A stretch of 64,000 nt of DNA from Rossellomorea sp036867415. GTDB lineage: Bacteria; Bacillota; Bacilli; Bacillales; Bacillaceae_B. The stretch's first letter is position 1; each line of letters starts with the position of its first letter. A program made the translations under genes and the position numbers. The DNA lies in the NCBI RefSeq assembly GCF_036867415.1, contig NZ_JBAJHU010000009.1:1-64000 (forward strand), in the 5' to 3' direction. The notes under the pieces are model-generated. The model saw only the letters and a list, made by a program, of their open reading frames with translations. It had not been told where the DNA came from and did not search any database. This document shows, one piece after another, positions 1-7,475 of this stretch.

Positions 1-255
1 AGTTTTTCCCGTTATCCTTCAGAATAGGGCTAGGTTCGGGGGATATAAGGGGAGATATTTCCGTTAAGGCAAGTAAAATGGTCCATTTCCCTGCTATTGG
101 AGCAAATAGGGGAAGTTTTATCCTCTATTCACTTTATTTTTCGTGCTATAACCTCAATAAGAGGAATTTCTCCCCTTATTTTAGTAGCTTATTTTCCGGA
201 TCGGATATTCTTGTAGATTTGGAAATCGCTAACCAGTAGTTATCTTGGGAAAAAA
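1..255. other. non-coding left flank
   Basis: No reading frame of convincing length with a ribosome binding site is visible on either strand. The stretch is built of short GGGGA and TCCCC blocks separated by A/T tracts, which gives several weak inverted repeats but no recognisable gene. It probably is the chromosomal spacer before the tRNA gene. Confidence 0.4.
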
Positions 256-284
256 AATGCTTGGAGCATATGTCTCCAAGCATT
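256..284. terminator. bidirectional intrinsic terminator
   Basis: Perfect 11-bp stem (AATGCTTGGAG / CTCCAAGCATT) with a 7-base loop. It has an A tract on its left and a T-rich tract on its right, so it could end transcripts arriving from either side. The gene it serves lies outside the window. Confidence 0.7.
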
Positions 285-445
285 CTTCTTTTTGATTTTC
301 TGCCCCAATTGCTTTTTAATTTTGGTGCGAATTACTACATGAAAAGCAATGTTAATTCATATTTTGTACTTCAAAACAGAACCCCCTAATGTAGACGAAT
401 CGCGTTTTCAAGGTAAACTTTTTTAAATTGAACACATAATTCTTA

Positions 446-475
446 TTGACAAAAAAACAGACTATCCATTAAAAT
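446..475 (+). promoter_or_regulatory. sigma-A type promoter of tRNA-Ala
   Basis: TTGACA at 446-451 and TAAAAT at 470-475 are separated by 18 bases. Transcription would start near 482, about 30 bases before the tRNA. This is a match to the vegetative consensus by eye only. Confidence 0.55.
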
Positions 476-511
476 ATTTTCATAGCGGTTAACAAGTTAT
501 ACATATCGCAC

Positions 512-584
512 GGGGCATTAGCTCAGCTGGGAGAGCGTTTGGCTGGCAGTCAAGAGGTCATCGGTTCGAACCCGATATGCTCCA
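512..584 (+). tRNA. tRNA-Ala (anticodon GGC)
   Basis: The 73-base sequence folds as a cloverleaf. The acceptor strands GGGGCAT (512-518) and ATGCTCC (577-583) pair and the discriminator is A584. The D-loop sequence TAGCTCAGCTGGGAGAGC is present, the anticodon loop CTGGCAG gives anticodon GGC (reads GCC/GCU, alanine), and the T-loop TTCGAAC is normal. No CCA is encoded. The anticodon stem contains two G-U pairs. The 3' part is the left attachment site of the island, and integration keeps the gene intact. Confidence 0.95.
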
Positions 585-620
585 TACACCCGAAACCCTT
601 GATATTCAAGGGTTTTTTTA
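555..620 (+). repeat. left attachment repeat (attL) of the island
   Basis: Covers the tRNA T-arm, acceptor end and the terminator behind it. The same 66-base block recurs at 44773-44838 with about seven mismatches, and the last 28 bases (593-620 versus 44811-44838) are identical. An integrase gene starts the element 65 bases away. This is the classic layout of a tRNA-borne integrative element. Confidence 0.85.
593..619 (+). terminator. tRNA-Ala terminator inside the att core
   Basis: AAACCCTTGA / TCAAGGGTTT form a perfect 10-bp stem with loop TAT, followed by a T run. It is identical in the right att repeat, so the terminator is restored whichever way the site recombines. Confidence 0.8.
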
Positions 621-684
621 TATTCCCTCAATTTTCTCTTTTTCCCTTGTATATCCCTTCACCTTCACAAGTCCACATTTGTTT

Positions 685-1869
685 TCAGACATTCCTTTGA
701 CTTTTATGTTTCTCCATTTCTTTCTCCAAGCCCCGAACAGCCTCATGGTCCGCATTCGGCCAAAGATGGCCATAATATCGGAATGTGGTTTCTATATCTT
801 CATGACCTAATCTTTCCTGCACCAACTTGGGTTGTGCTCCGCTTCGAATGAGCAAGCTAGAGTGCGTGTGTCTTAGTTCGTGAAACGTAATCCTCCTCAC
901 GTTCGCCTTTTTCATCAGATTATAGAGTTGCCTGCGCACATTAGATGGATTTTGGAATCCACCATCCATTTTTGGAAATACCAGGGCAAGTTCATGGTGA
1001 TAATCTTTACCGATTCGCTGTTTCATAATATCTTGCTTTTCTTTGTGCACCTTCAGTTTTTCTACCAGGTACGTGGGTAAGGACAACGTTCGGTAACTCC
1101 TTGGCGCTTTCGGTAGAAGCTCTGGATTTCCCATTTCATCATAGGAAACACTTCTTGTTACAGTGACGCTTTTCCCGTCTAAATCTACATTGAACCAAGG
1201 AAGGGCAAAGACCTCCCCCTGCCTTAACCCAGTCGCAAGGGTAAAGTCATACATTACATCTTTCCCCTCTTTTTCAGCTACTGCTAAGAATTGATCGACC
1301 TCTGCATAACTCCAAGGGTTGGCTATGCGGATGGGATCTTTTGGCTTATTCTTAATGGCTTTGATCGGGTGTTCCGTTAAGACCCCATTTTCGATTGTAG
1401 CTTGAAAGAAACTCGATAAGAATTTGTGAATGCTGCTGATCGTTTTTTGAGCATACCCATCTCGTTTCAGTTTGGCATAAAACTCTTTGATGTCTTGAGT
1501 CGTAACGTCTGAAAGGTATTTATCTCCGAAGAATGGACAGATGTGCTTCTCCATAAAGTAACGGCCTGCTTTGAATGTTGTGGCCCTGACTTTTTGGTAA
1601 TACTCGACTTCTAACCATTTGGTCGCATATTCGACGAACAAGATTTCCTCCACCTCTGCTTCATTTTTGCTGGAAGTCCCGTTTTGATTCATTTCACCTT
1701 GATAACTTCTATTTAACGTTACTTGTGATCTAAACTCTTCTGCTTCTTTACTTGACTTGAAAGTCTTTTGAAGTTGTTTCCTATTTCCTGTCCTTGGATC
1801 AGGCGCACCGTCATACCTTACCACCCAACGTTTTTTATTTCCTTTTCCTTTCGTCTTTACACTAGCCAT
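685..1869 (-). CDS. int: tyrosine recombinase / island integrase
   Basis: Complete 394-residue phage-type integrase. The N-terminus is a basic arm-binding domain (about 1-55), followed by a SAM-like core-binding domain (about 78-172) and a catalytic domain. The active-site set is visible: R216 in TGLRQGE, K254, H330 and R333 in HELRH, H356 in LGHED and the nucleophile Y366 in RYYGHL. The start has an AGGAGGT site at good distance. The gene lies head-in from the tRNA-Ala gene, so it most likely catalyses integration and excision at the att repeats. A truncated relative lies just upstream (2282-2971). Specificity for this tRNA is inferred from position. Confidence 0.93.
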   Translation of the reverse strand: MASVKTKGKGNKKRWVVRYDGAPDPRTGNRKQLQKTFKSSKEAEEFRSQVTLNRSYQGEMNQNGTSSKNEAEVEEILFVEYATKWLEVEYYQKVRATTFKAGRYFMEKHICPFFGDKYLSDVTTQDIKEFYAKLKRDGYAQKTISSIHKFLSSFFQATIENGVLTEHPIKAIKNKPKDPIRIANPWSYAEVDQFLAVAEKEGKDVMYDFTLATGLRQGEVFALPWFNVDLDGKSVTVTRSVSYDEMGNPELLPKAPRSYRTLSLPTYLVEKLKVHKEKQDIMKQRIGKDYHHELALVFPKMDGGFQNPSNVRRQLYNLMKKANVRRITFHELRHTHSSLLIRSGAQPKLVQERLGHEDIETTFRYYGHLWPNADHEAVRGLEKEMEKHKSQRNV

Positions 1870-2007
1870 AAGCTTAACTTACCTCCTATTTTAGGTAAGC
1901 ACGTGGTCATCAACAGTATGAACACATGCCACCAAATATATAATGTAATGCCCTTTACCTAAACAAAGATGGAATTTCTAATTACCTGCAAAATTTGAAA
2001 ATAAAAA

Positions 2008-2039
2008 GGCAAATAGATTGATCAAACAATCCATTTGCC
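2008..2039 (-). terminator. intrinsic terminator, leftward
   Basis: Arms GGCAAATAGATTG and CAATCCATTTGCC pair with one mismatch around a six-base loop, and the leftward transcript continues into TTTTTATTTT. It lies between the truncated integrase (upstream) and the intact one (start 1869). Similar flanking sequence, including CTTCTGT, follows the hairpin at 3313-3351. Confidence 0.65.
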
Positions 2040-2281
2040 AGTTCTTCTGTGCAAATAATTCCTATTAATATTTATAGTAGTCACTTACCCGACCAAAAAT
2101 GGTTAATTCATTTATTGATAATATACATTCTTTCTGAACCTGCGATTTACCTGAACGCCTCAATAGCTTGTTTGTATTATGACATACAGCCGAAATTACT
2201 CTTTTACTCAAAACTCTACCTTTAGCTATATACAATATCACTGCCTAGGTTATGTATAGAGTATGAAGTGTTTCAGAGTTT

Positions 2282-2971
2282 TTAACGCCCTAATCTTTCT
2301 TGTATGAACTGAGGATGTGCTCCACTTTGAACCAGCCTGCTCTCGTGTATATTACGCAATTCATGGAAACTGATTTGCCGTAAGTTTGCCTTCTCTATCA
2401 GCCTGAATAATTGAACTCGAATACTTGAAGGGTTACGTAATCCCCCATCCATTCCGGGAAATACAAGGTCAGGCCCATGTCGATAATCTTCCCTCAGGCG
2501 TTGCTTAATTTCATCTTGTTCCTCTTTATGCATCTTCATTTTCTCTACCAGGGATGGAGGTAGAGATATCGTACGATGGTGACTTCTGGATGTACTAAGA
2601 TCAGCACCTCCATTTGAAAAGAAGGAAACGCTTCTTGATACTGTAACGGTCCCCTGTTTTAAATCCACATTGAACCAAGGTAGGGCTAAGACCTCTCCCA
2701 GTCTTAATCCTGTGGAAAGAGTAAAATCATATAATAGACCTTTTCCTTCTTTATTAACTACCGCTAAGAATTGACTTACTTCTTTTGAACTCCAAGGTCG
2801 TTTATTACTTAACTGTCGGTTTAGCATCCTCTGCTTGGGTTTACTTCGATTAATTAAGTATTCTCTTTTACCTTCCTTTCCCCTCTTATCCGATACTGGA
2901 GTATGTTTTCTGACATACCTAGCTTTCAGACATTTCTTGTTTATATTTCCTTCATGATTATTATTGTTCAT
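2282..2971 (-). pseudogene. truncated tyrosine integrase remnant
   Basis: The region from about residue 68 onward matches the catalytic domain of the intact integrase (shared stretches such as ALPWFNVDL, MDGG and FHELR). It stops at QERLG, just before the H and the nucleophilic Y of the family. The N-terminal part (about 65 residues) does not look like a core-binding domain. It therefore cannot be an active recombinase. The ATG at 2971 has a GGGGGA site eight bases upstream, so a protein may still be made. The stop falls in a TTAACGCCCT sequence resembling the island's palindromic repeats, perhaps the cause of the truncation. Probably the integrase of an older element at this site. Confidence 0.75.
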
Positions 2972-3019
2972 ACTCAACTTCCCCCTGATTTAAATAAAAT
3001 TCAAACGCACAATTGTTGG

Positions 3020-3217
3020 TTAAGAATTGTTTGATTTTTCTTCCAACCAATTGAAAAATTCACTGCGAAGCGCTCTCATATTACGTCCTAAGGTTTTAAT
3101 CAAAGGAAAATCTTTCTCACGCATTAGTTTATACGCCGTAGGTTCTGAAACACCAAGTATTTCAGCAATGTGACTTGCTTTAAGAACAATTGGATAACTC
3201 TCAATCGACTTTCCCAA
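3020..3217 (-). CDS. excisionase-like helix-turn-helix protein
   Basis: 65 residues with a MerR/HTH_17-type fold: IAEILGVSEPTAYKLMRE is the helix-turn-helix and LIKTLGRNMRALRSEFFNWLEE the wing and C-terminal helix. This is the usual shape of phage and ICE excisionases, which bend DNA to direct integrase towards excision. Translation starts at TTG 3217 behind AGGAGGG. It lies 48 bases upstream of the truncated integrase on the same strand, so it may be left from that older int-xis pair or now serve the intact integrase. Confidence 0.65.
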   Translation of the reverse strand: MGKSIESYPIVLKASHIAEILGVSEPTAYKLMREKDFPLIKTLGRNMRALRSEFFNWLEEKSNNS

Positions 3218-3312
3218 TGTCTTCCCTCCTTATAATGAAATTGATTATTACTATATGTCGTGATTATAGTAATTCTATTCCCTCATAACTAACTTTCCTC
3301 CTAACAAAAAAA

Positions 3313-3351
3313 GGACAAACGTATTGTGTAAAATCCACAATACATTCGTCC
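3313..3351 (-). terminator. leader hairpin / terminator upstream of the excisionase gene
   Basis: Arms 3313-3328 and 3336-3351 pair at 14 of 16 positions and the leftward strand continues into a T run. No leftward gene lies upstream (the next genes run rightward), so the hairpin sits in the leader of the excisionase-like gene, about 95 bases before its start. It may act as an attenuator. Confidence 0.55.
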
Positions 3352-3516
3352 AGTCCTTCTGTACAAAATGCATTAATTCTTATCTTATTAATATTTATTT
3401 CTAATTTAAATTATAAGTTTGTTGATAGAGCGAAGGCAACCAGAGGGGATAAATTTTTTTCAGTTTGAATAGTTGTTGTTCAATATGTGTAATATGTGTG
3501 ATAAGGAGTTGATTGT

Positions 3517-3741
3517 ATGGAAATTGAATTATCACCATTGTTTGAAGTTCCTGATGATGTCGTTCTCCATATAGAAGATATATCTGACCTAACTGGTATG
3601 CACCCAGAATCAGTTCGCCGCTGGTGCCGCGATGGAAAGATGGCTTCATATTGTTTTGGAAACAAGTATATTGTAACTGGGCATGACTTTAAAGTATTTA
3701 TGAAAGCTGCTCGTGTAAAACCTAAGTGGGCGCGGGAGTGA
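3517..3741 (+). CDS. small HTH DNA-binding protein (excisionase family)
   Basis: 74 residues; DISDLTGMHPESVRRWCRDGKM is a MerR-like helix-turn-helix followed by a short wing and KYIVTGHDFKVFMKA. AAGGAG precedes the ATG. It is clearly related to the protein encoded at 37352-37660 at the other end of the island (shared DIS-TG, VRRWCR and V-G-D-K-F pattern). It runs rightward, away from the integrase, and is followed after four bases by a zinc-ribbon gene, so the two form an operon. Role unknown; an accessory recombination or regulatory factor is likely. Confidence 0.65.
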   Translation: MEIELSPLFEVPDDVVLHIEDISDLTGMHPESVRRWCRDGKMASYCFGNKYIVTGHDFKVFMKAARVKPKWARE

Positions 3742-3745
3742 CTAT

Positions 3746-4114
3746 ATGGGCAAACATTATGTTGTATTATCATTCTTTAAAACACGAAAAATTGATTATG
3801 TCTTTAATGCAGACGAGATGACAATTGTTTTTCCATGTCCCCATTGCTGGGAAAACACAATCATGGATGCAGTGACGAGTGAATGGAAATGTCTTCAATG
3901 TAAAGAAGATGGAAACATCTTTGACTTAATACATATCACAAAACTTGAACCCATCTCCACAAAGGTAGATACCTTTGACCCGGTAAAAGAACGAGCTCAA
4001 ATTAATAAAAAATTTGAGATAATTTTAGGAAACCCACCTAAAGAAAAATTACATACATTGCTTATTGAGATCCAACATAAAGTAAATGCAGTTCTTGATT
4101 TTTATATAAAATAA
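3746..4114 (+). CDS. zinc-ribbon protein (primase-like CHC2 finger)
   Basis: 122 residues. CPHC at about 30-33 and CLQC at about 50-53 form a zinc ribbon with the spacing and flanking aromatic residues of DnaG-type primase fingers. The rest is helical and lacks the TOPRIM primase domain, so this is not a functional primase on its own. Translationally close to the preceding HTH gene. It might bind single-stranded DNA or act with a recombinase; I do not recognise the family with certainty. Confidence 0.55.
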   Translation: MGKHYVVLSFFKTRKIDYVFNADEMTIVFPCPHCWENTIMDAVTSEWKCLQCKEDGNIFDLIHITKLEPISTKVDTFDPVKERAQINKKFEIILGNPPKEKLHTLLIEIQHKVNAVLDFYIK

Positions 4115-4260
4115 TATTAGTACATTACTAGATGTTCTAATTATTGTAAAGTGCAAAATTAAAGAGACATGCAATATTAGAAGACGAATAATTTAGTTTT
4201 TGCAACACCATAAGTGCAAAAGCACATACTTTTTATAAAAAGATGAGATGAGGGATATAA

Positions 4261-4401
4261 ATGAAATTGGAGAATAGGCCGCCAATAAGTAATTTGTTGC
4301 TTAGTTTATGTTTACTTCGCAATATAAATGTTTCTTCTCAATTTAGCCTTATTACTGGAGATGATTTATTACATATAATGATAATTATGTCACCAGTCTG
4401 A
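4261..4401 (+). CDS. short hypothetical protein, 46 residues
   Basis: An ATG behind GATGAGGG opens a 46-codon frame ending at TGA 4401. It encodes a hydrophobic, leucine-rich peptide (starting MKLENRPPISNLLLS) with no family I can name. A terminator hairpin follows 120 bases later. It may be a real small protein or a chance frame. Confidence 0.35.
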   Translation: MKLENRPPISNLLLSLCLLRNINVSSQFSLITGDDLLHIMIIMSPV

Positions 4402-4520
4402 ATTGCTGAGCATTAACAAATTATAGAAGTTAGTATACCTAAATATTGAACATAATAAGGGTTGCTAAAATAATTGAGTTATACTCTCGTTAAGAAGAAC
4501 GCTTCTTAAACAACAGTATT

Positions 4521-4566
4521 AAAAACTCTAGAAACGTTGATATGTTGCGTTTTCTAGGGTTTTTTA
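4521..4566. terminator. intrinsic terminator between convergent genes
   Basis: AAAAACTCTAGAAA pairs with TTTTCTAGGGTTTTT (G-U pairs allowed) and is followed rightward by a long T tract. Otherwise nothing is seen between 4402 and 4767, where rightward and leftward genes converge. Confidence 0.6.
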
Positions 4567-4767
4567 ATTTTTAGGTACTTTGTAAAACAACTTAATCTCA
4601 ACCATTATTATGGGGGAGGTTTTTAAAAATTAAGTGGACAGACGTTAAATATATAATTCATCTTCGAATTGCTTTTTAATATCTACTTAGTACATAACAA
4701 ATAAATCCTCAATCAAGTTGAGAGAAATCAGGTTCTAGGATTAATTTTTCTAAAGACCTGTCGTTAT

Positions 4768-5751
4768 TCAAACAAAAATTATATACATCTGCCAATAAAT
4801 CATTACTTCTGTGTCAAAGTATCTAAGTCTTAACATACCATCGTACTCAAGGGCATCTAAATCAACAAGTTCGGCGTGGTCAAGTAGTTTAATTTCAGAT
4901 TGAAGAGTGCCTTCTCCTATACGAAGCTGTCTTTGAACCACCCCTGGATCTATAACAATATCTCTATTATAAAAATTTTTTGTCTTACTTTTATATGCAA
5001 TCAACACTCGATATAAAAACCTTTTTGCATTCTCATCTAACTCATTAATATTTTCAGCTAATTTTTGTATATTTTCTAATATTTCTTTCTGATCAACTGG
5101 GTTTGTAATTCCATATGAATTTATAAATGAACTCGCACTAAAAGGTCGTATTCTCTGGGGAGTAATCTCATATAATTGACGTTGGTAGCCTTCTATTTGA
5201 GCATTTATATTTTCATTGATAAATTTACAAACCCTTGATATTTTATCGCCTTCTTGCTCATCGATTAAAAGTATCAGGTCCATTAAATCCATAATATGTA
5301 CTTCATATTGATAGTCACCAATTGACCGAATAGTTACAAAGATATTATGTTTTACCTTATTAAATTTGATTTTATCAGTCTTTCTTAAAGAGTAATGTTT
5401 TTCTCCTACAATAAAATGGATTAATACATTATATTTTTCATATAATTTGTGGTTTTCAAACTTATCCATAGTATTCCAAAGTTTTGTTTTAGAGCCATCC
5501 GTTGTTATTTGCATAGAAACAAGATTCTTTTTGTCCCCAAGGTCAATACCAGGGTGATTTTTCTCGTCATATTCTAATCGTTTATACTTTGTATCCCATA
5601 AAATATTAAATAGTTCACAAAAGAATGGCTCACACGCCTTATTAATGTCGTATAACCCAAGTTTATTAGAACTAAATTTTATGTAATATTGAAGTAAAGA
5701 TAATCCCTTCATAATATCTTCAATTTCCTCTAGTCTTCTTATCAAACTCAT
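4768..5751 (-). CDS. SMEK-domain-like protein, candidate nuclease
   Basis: 327 residues. The first ~130 match my knowledge of SMEK-domain proteins: an N-terminal helix pair, then LGLYDINKACEPFFCELFNILW, then GIDLGDKKNLVSMQIT with a later conserved K, a D...QxT...K pattern like a restriction-endonuclease fold. The C-terminal half is helical with a predicted winged-helix-like segment (about 255-325). Such domains occur in bacterial conflict systems. I chose the ATG at 5751: the 37 residues upstream in the same frame read as non-coding and have no ribosome site, although the site here (AAAGAGG) is close to the ATG. It is divergent from the coiled-coil membrane gene at 6032. Function unknown. Confidence 0.6.
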   Translation of the reverse strand: MSLIRRLEEIEDIMKGLSLLQYYIKFSSNKLGLYDINKACEPFFCELFNILWDTKYKRLEYDEKNHPGIDLGDKKNLVSMQITTDGSKTKLWNTMDKFENHKLYEKYNVLIHFIVGEKHYSLRKTDKIKFNKVKHNIFVTIRSIGDYQYEVHIMDLMDLILLIDEQEGDKISRVCKFINENINAQIEGYQRQLYEITPQRIRPFSASSFINSYGITNPVDQKEILENIQKLAENINELDENAKRFLYRVLIAYKSKTKNFYNRDIVIDPGVVQRQLRIGEGTLQSEIKLLDHAELVDLDALEYDGMLRLRYFDTEVMIYWQMYIIFV

Positions 5752-5963
5752 GCACCTCTTTAAACCTATTTTACCAAATATTACTTTAAAGTTTGCGATT
5801 TTAAAATAGGTATCTGTTAAATAGTTGATTATATAAATTAATACTGTAAGCGTAAAACTCAAAAATAAGGTTAATAGAGGCTTTAAAACTTTTATATTGA
5901 GAATAAATAAAGTTTTTCAATAGAAGATTGGTAAGAACTTCTTCCAAAGTAATATAAATTCGT

Positions 5964-5993
5964 TTACTTTCGTTTCGAATATTGCTATATAAT
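5964..5993 (+). promoter_or_regulatory. possible promoter of the coiled-coil membrane gene
   Basis: A perfect TATAAT (5988-5993) lies 38 bases before the start codon, with TTACTT 18 bases upstream as a weak -35 element. Confidence 0.4.
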
Positions 5994-6031
5994 TACAAAT
6001 ATATCAATATTTATAGAGGGAGCCGATAACA

Positions 6032-7366
6032 TTGACTATTGCCCTTGAGGAAAAGATTACTCAACATGCTACCTATGTAAACTTGGAAAATATATTACAA
6101 TCACTAGAGGAAATTGACTCTAACGGTTTACCAACTGATCAATTACAAATGTTAGGGAGAATAAGAGAGACTTTTATTTTCCTTAAAGAAGCTCTCGATA
6201 AAGTTGATCCGTGGCTAATTTCCACAACAACTTTAACAAATATGAATCAACCAATTTCACAAATCGTAAATGAGTTAAATAATTTTAAAAGTAATAAGAA
6301 CGATCAACACTTAAAGAACACTATTAACAATCATATAGAAAAATTATTATTATATTTTTCTCAAGTTTTGGTCTCAAGGACACCAGAAGATATTGAAGGT
6401 GTAAGAGCCTCGGTTATTTCATTCAGAAAATCTGTTGGGCAACATTTATCAAATGTAGAAAGAGACGCTATTGAAACTTCGGAAACTTTAACAAGTAATA
6501 CTCAAAAACTAAATGAATTAACTAATTCTATTGAAGGTCAAAAGTCGAGAATCGATTCTATTATTTCGGATATTCAAAAACAATTTCTTCAAGCGCAATC
6601 TCAAAGGAATGAGGAGTTTGGAAATTTCCTAAAAATAGGGGAGGAAGATTTCAAAGGCACAGTTGAAGCAAATAAAAATTCATTTGGTCAACTAATATTA
6701 GAGCAAAAGGAGTCTTTTGGATCCCTAAACGAAAAGTTTAAAGAACAGATTAAAACTCAACAAGAGTCATTTGACACTCTAACTGAAGACTTAAAAAACA
6801 AGTTAGGATCAGAACTCGATGAGATTAAGCAGATGAATCAAGAAGCAGAAAAAATAGTTGGCATTATCAGTATGAAAGGTCTAGCTCATGGTTATCAAAA
6901 GATTGCAAATGAGGAAAGTAAAAGAGCCCTTTGGTGGAATTTAGGCTCAATTGGCTCAATGATTGCTGTTATTGTTTTCGGAGTTATATTTATATTAATG
7001 CACGAAGGTACATTCGATTGGACAACTCTTGTTAGTCGGATAGTTCTAACCGGTATTGGGTTAACACTTTTCACCTACTGTGCAAAACAAGCAACTAACC
7101 ACCGAAACGAGGAACGCAGGAACAGAAAAATAGAATTAGAACTTGCTTCACTTGATCCTTACTTAAAAGATTTAGATACACAGGAACAAAAGGAAGTTAA
7201 ACAAAAGCTTGTTGATAAATACTTTGGTGTAGAATTACCAAGCACTGCATTACAGGAAAAACAAGGACAAGCTCAGCAACAAAATGTTGTTGACACAATA
7301 AGTAACAATCCACAATTATTACAATTATTAGCGGAAAGGGTAAATCTCTTAATAACAAAGCAATAA
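6032..7366 (+). CDS. membrane-anchored coiled-coil protein of unknown function
   Basis: 444 residues from TTG 6032 behind GAGGGAG. The first ~150 residues are helical. Residues about 150-275 form a long coiled coil with repeated SFGxL/SFDxL units. Two membrane helices follow at about 300-352, then a charged segment and a Q-rich tail. I know no name for this family. The build (long cytoplasmic coiled coil on a two-helix membrane anchor) resembles sensor or effector proteins of membrane-acting defence systems, but that is inference. It is divergent from the SMEK-like gene and ends in its own terminator, so it is monocistronic. Confidence 0.6.
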   Translation: MTIALEEKITQHATYVNLENILQSLEEIDSNGLPTDQLQMLGRIRETFIFLKEALDKVDPWLISTTTLTNMNQPISQIVNELNNFKSNKNDQHLKNTINNHIEKLLLYFSQVLVSRTPEDIEGVRASVISFRKSVGQHLSNVERDAIETSETLTSNTQKLNELTNSIEGQKSRIDSIISDIQKQFLQAQSQRNEEFGNFLKIGEEDFKGTVEANKNSFGQLILEQKESFGSLNEKFKEQIKTQQESFDTLTEDLKNKLGSELDEIKQMNQEAEKIVGIISMKGLAHGYQKIANEESKRALWWNLGSIGSMIAVIVFGVIFILMHEGTFDWTTLVSRIVLTGIGLTLFTYCAKQATNHRNEERRNRKIELELASLDPYLKDLDTQEQKEVKQKLVDKYFGVELPSTALQEKQGQAQQQNVVDTISNNPQLLQLLAERVNLLITKQ

Positions 7367-7372
7367 AAAATA

Positions 7373-7409
7373 AAAAGGCACAAGCATATCATTGCTTTGT
7401 GCCTTTTTT
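7373..7409. terminator. intrinsic terminator
   Basis: AAAAAGGCACAA-GCA pairs with TGCTTTGTGCCTTTTT with a one-base bulge, flanked by A and T tracts, so it can serve the rightward gene just upstream and the leftward gene ending nearby. Confidence 0.8.
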
Positions 7410-7475
7410 AAATGAATAAAAAACAGGGCATAAATTTAGAAACAGTAAAGTATTTATGGGCCATTGTTCTAGCCT

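Noticed and set aside
577..810. 77-codon rightward frame starting in the tRNA 3' end
   Set aside because: It overlaps the tRNA and the integrase 3' end and is low-complexity F/S-rich sequence, a shadow frame.
3401..3773. Leftward frames opposite the small HTH gene
   Set aside because: They are antisense to a well-supported gene with an AAGGAG site.
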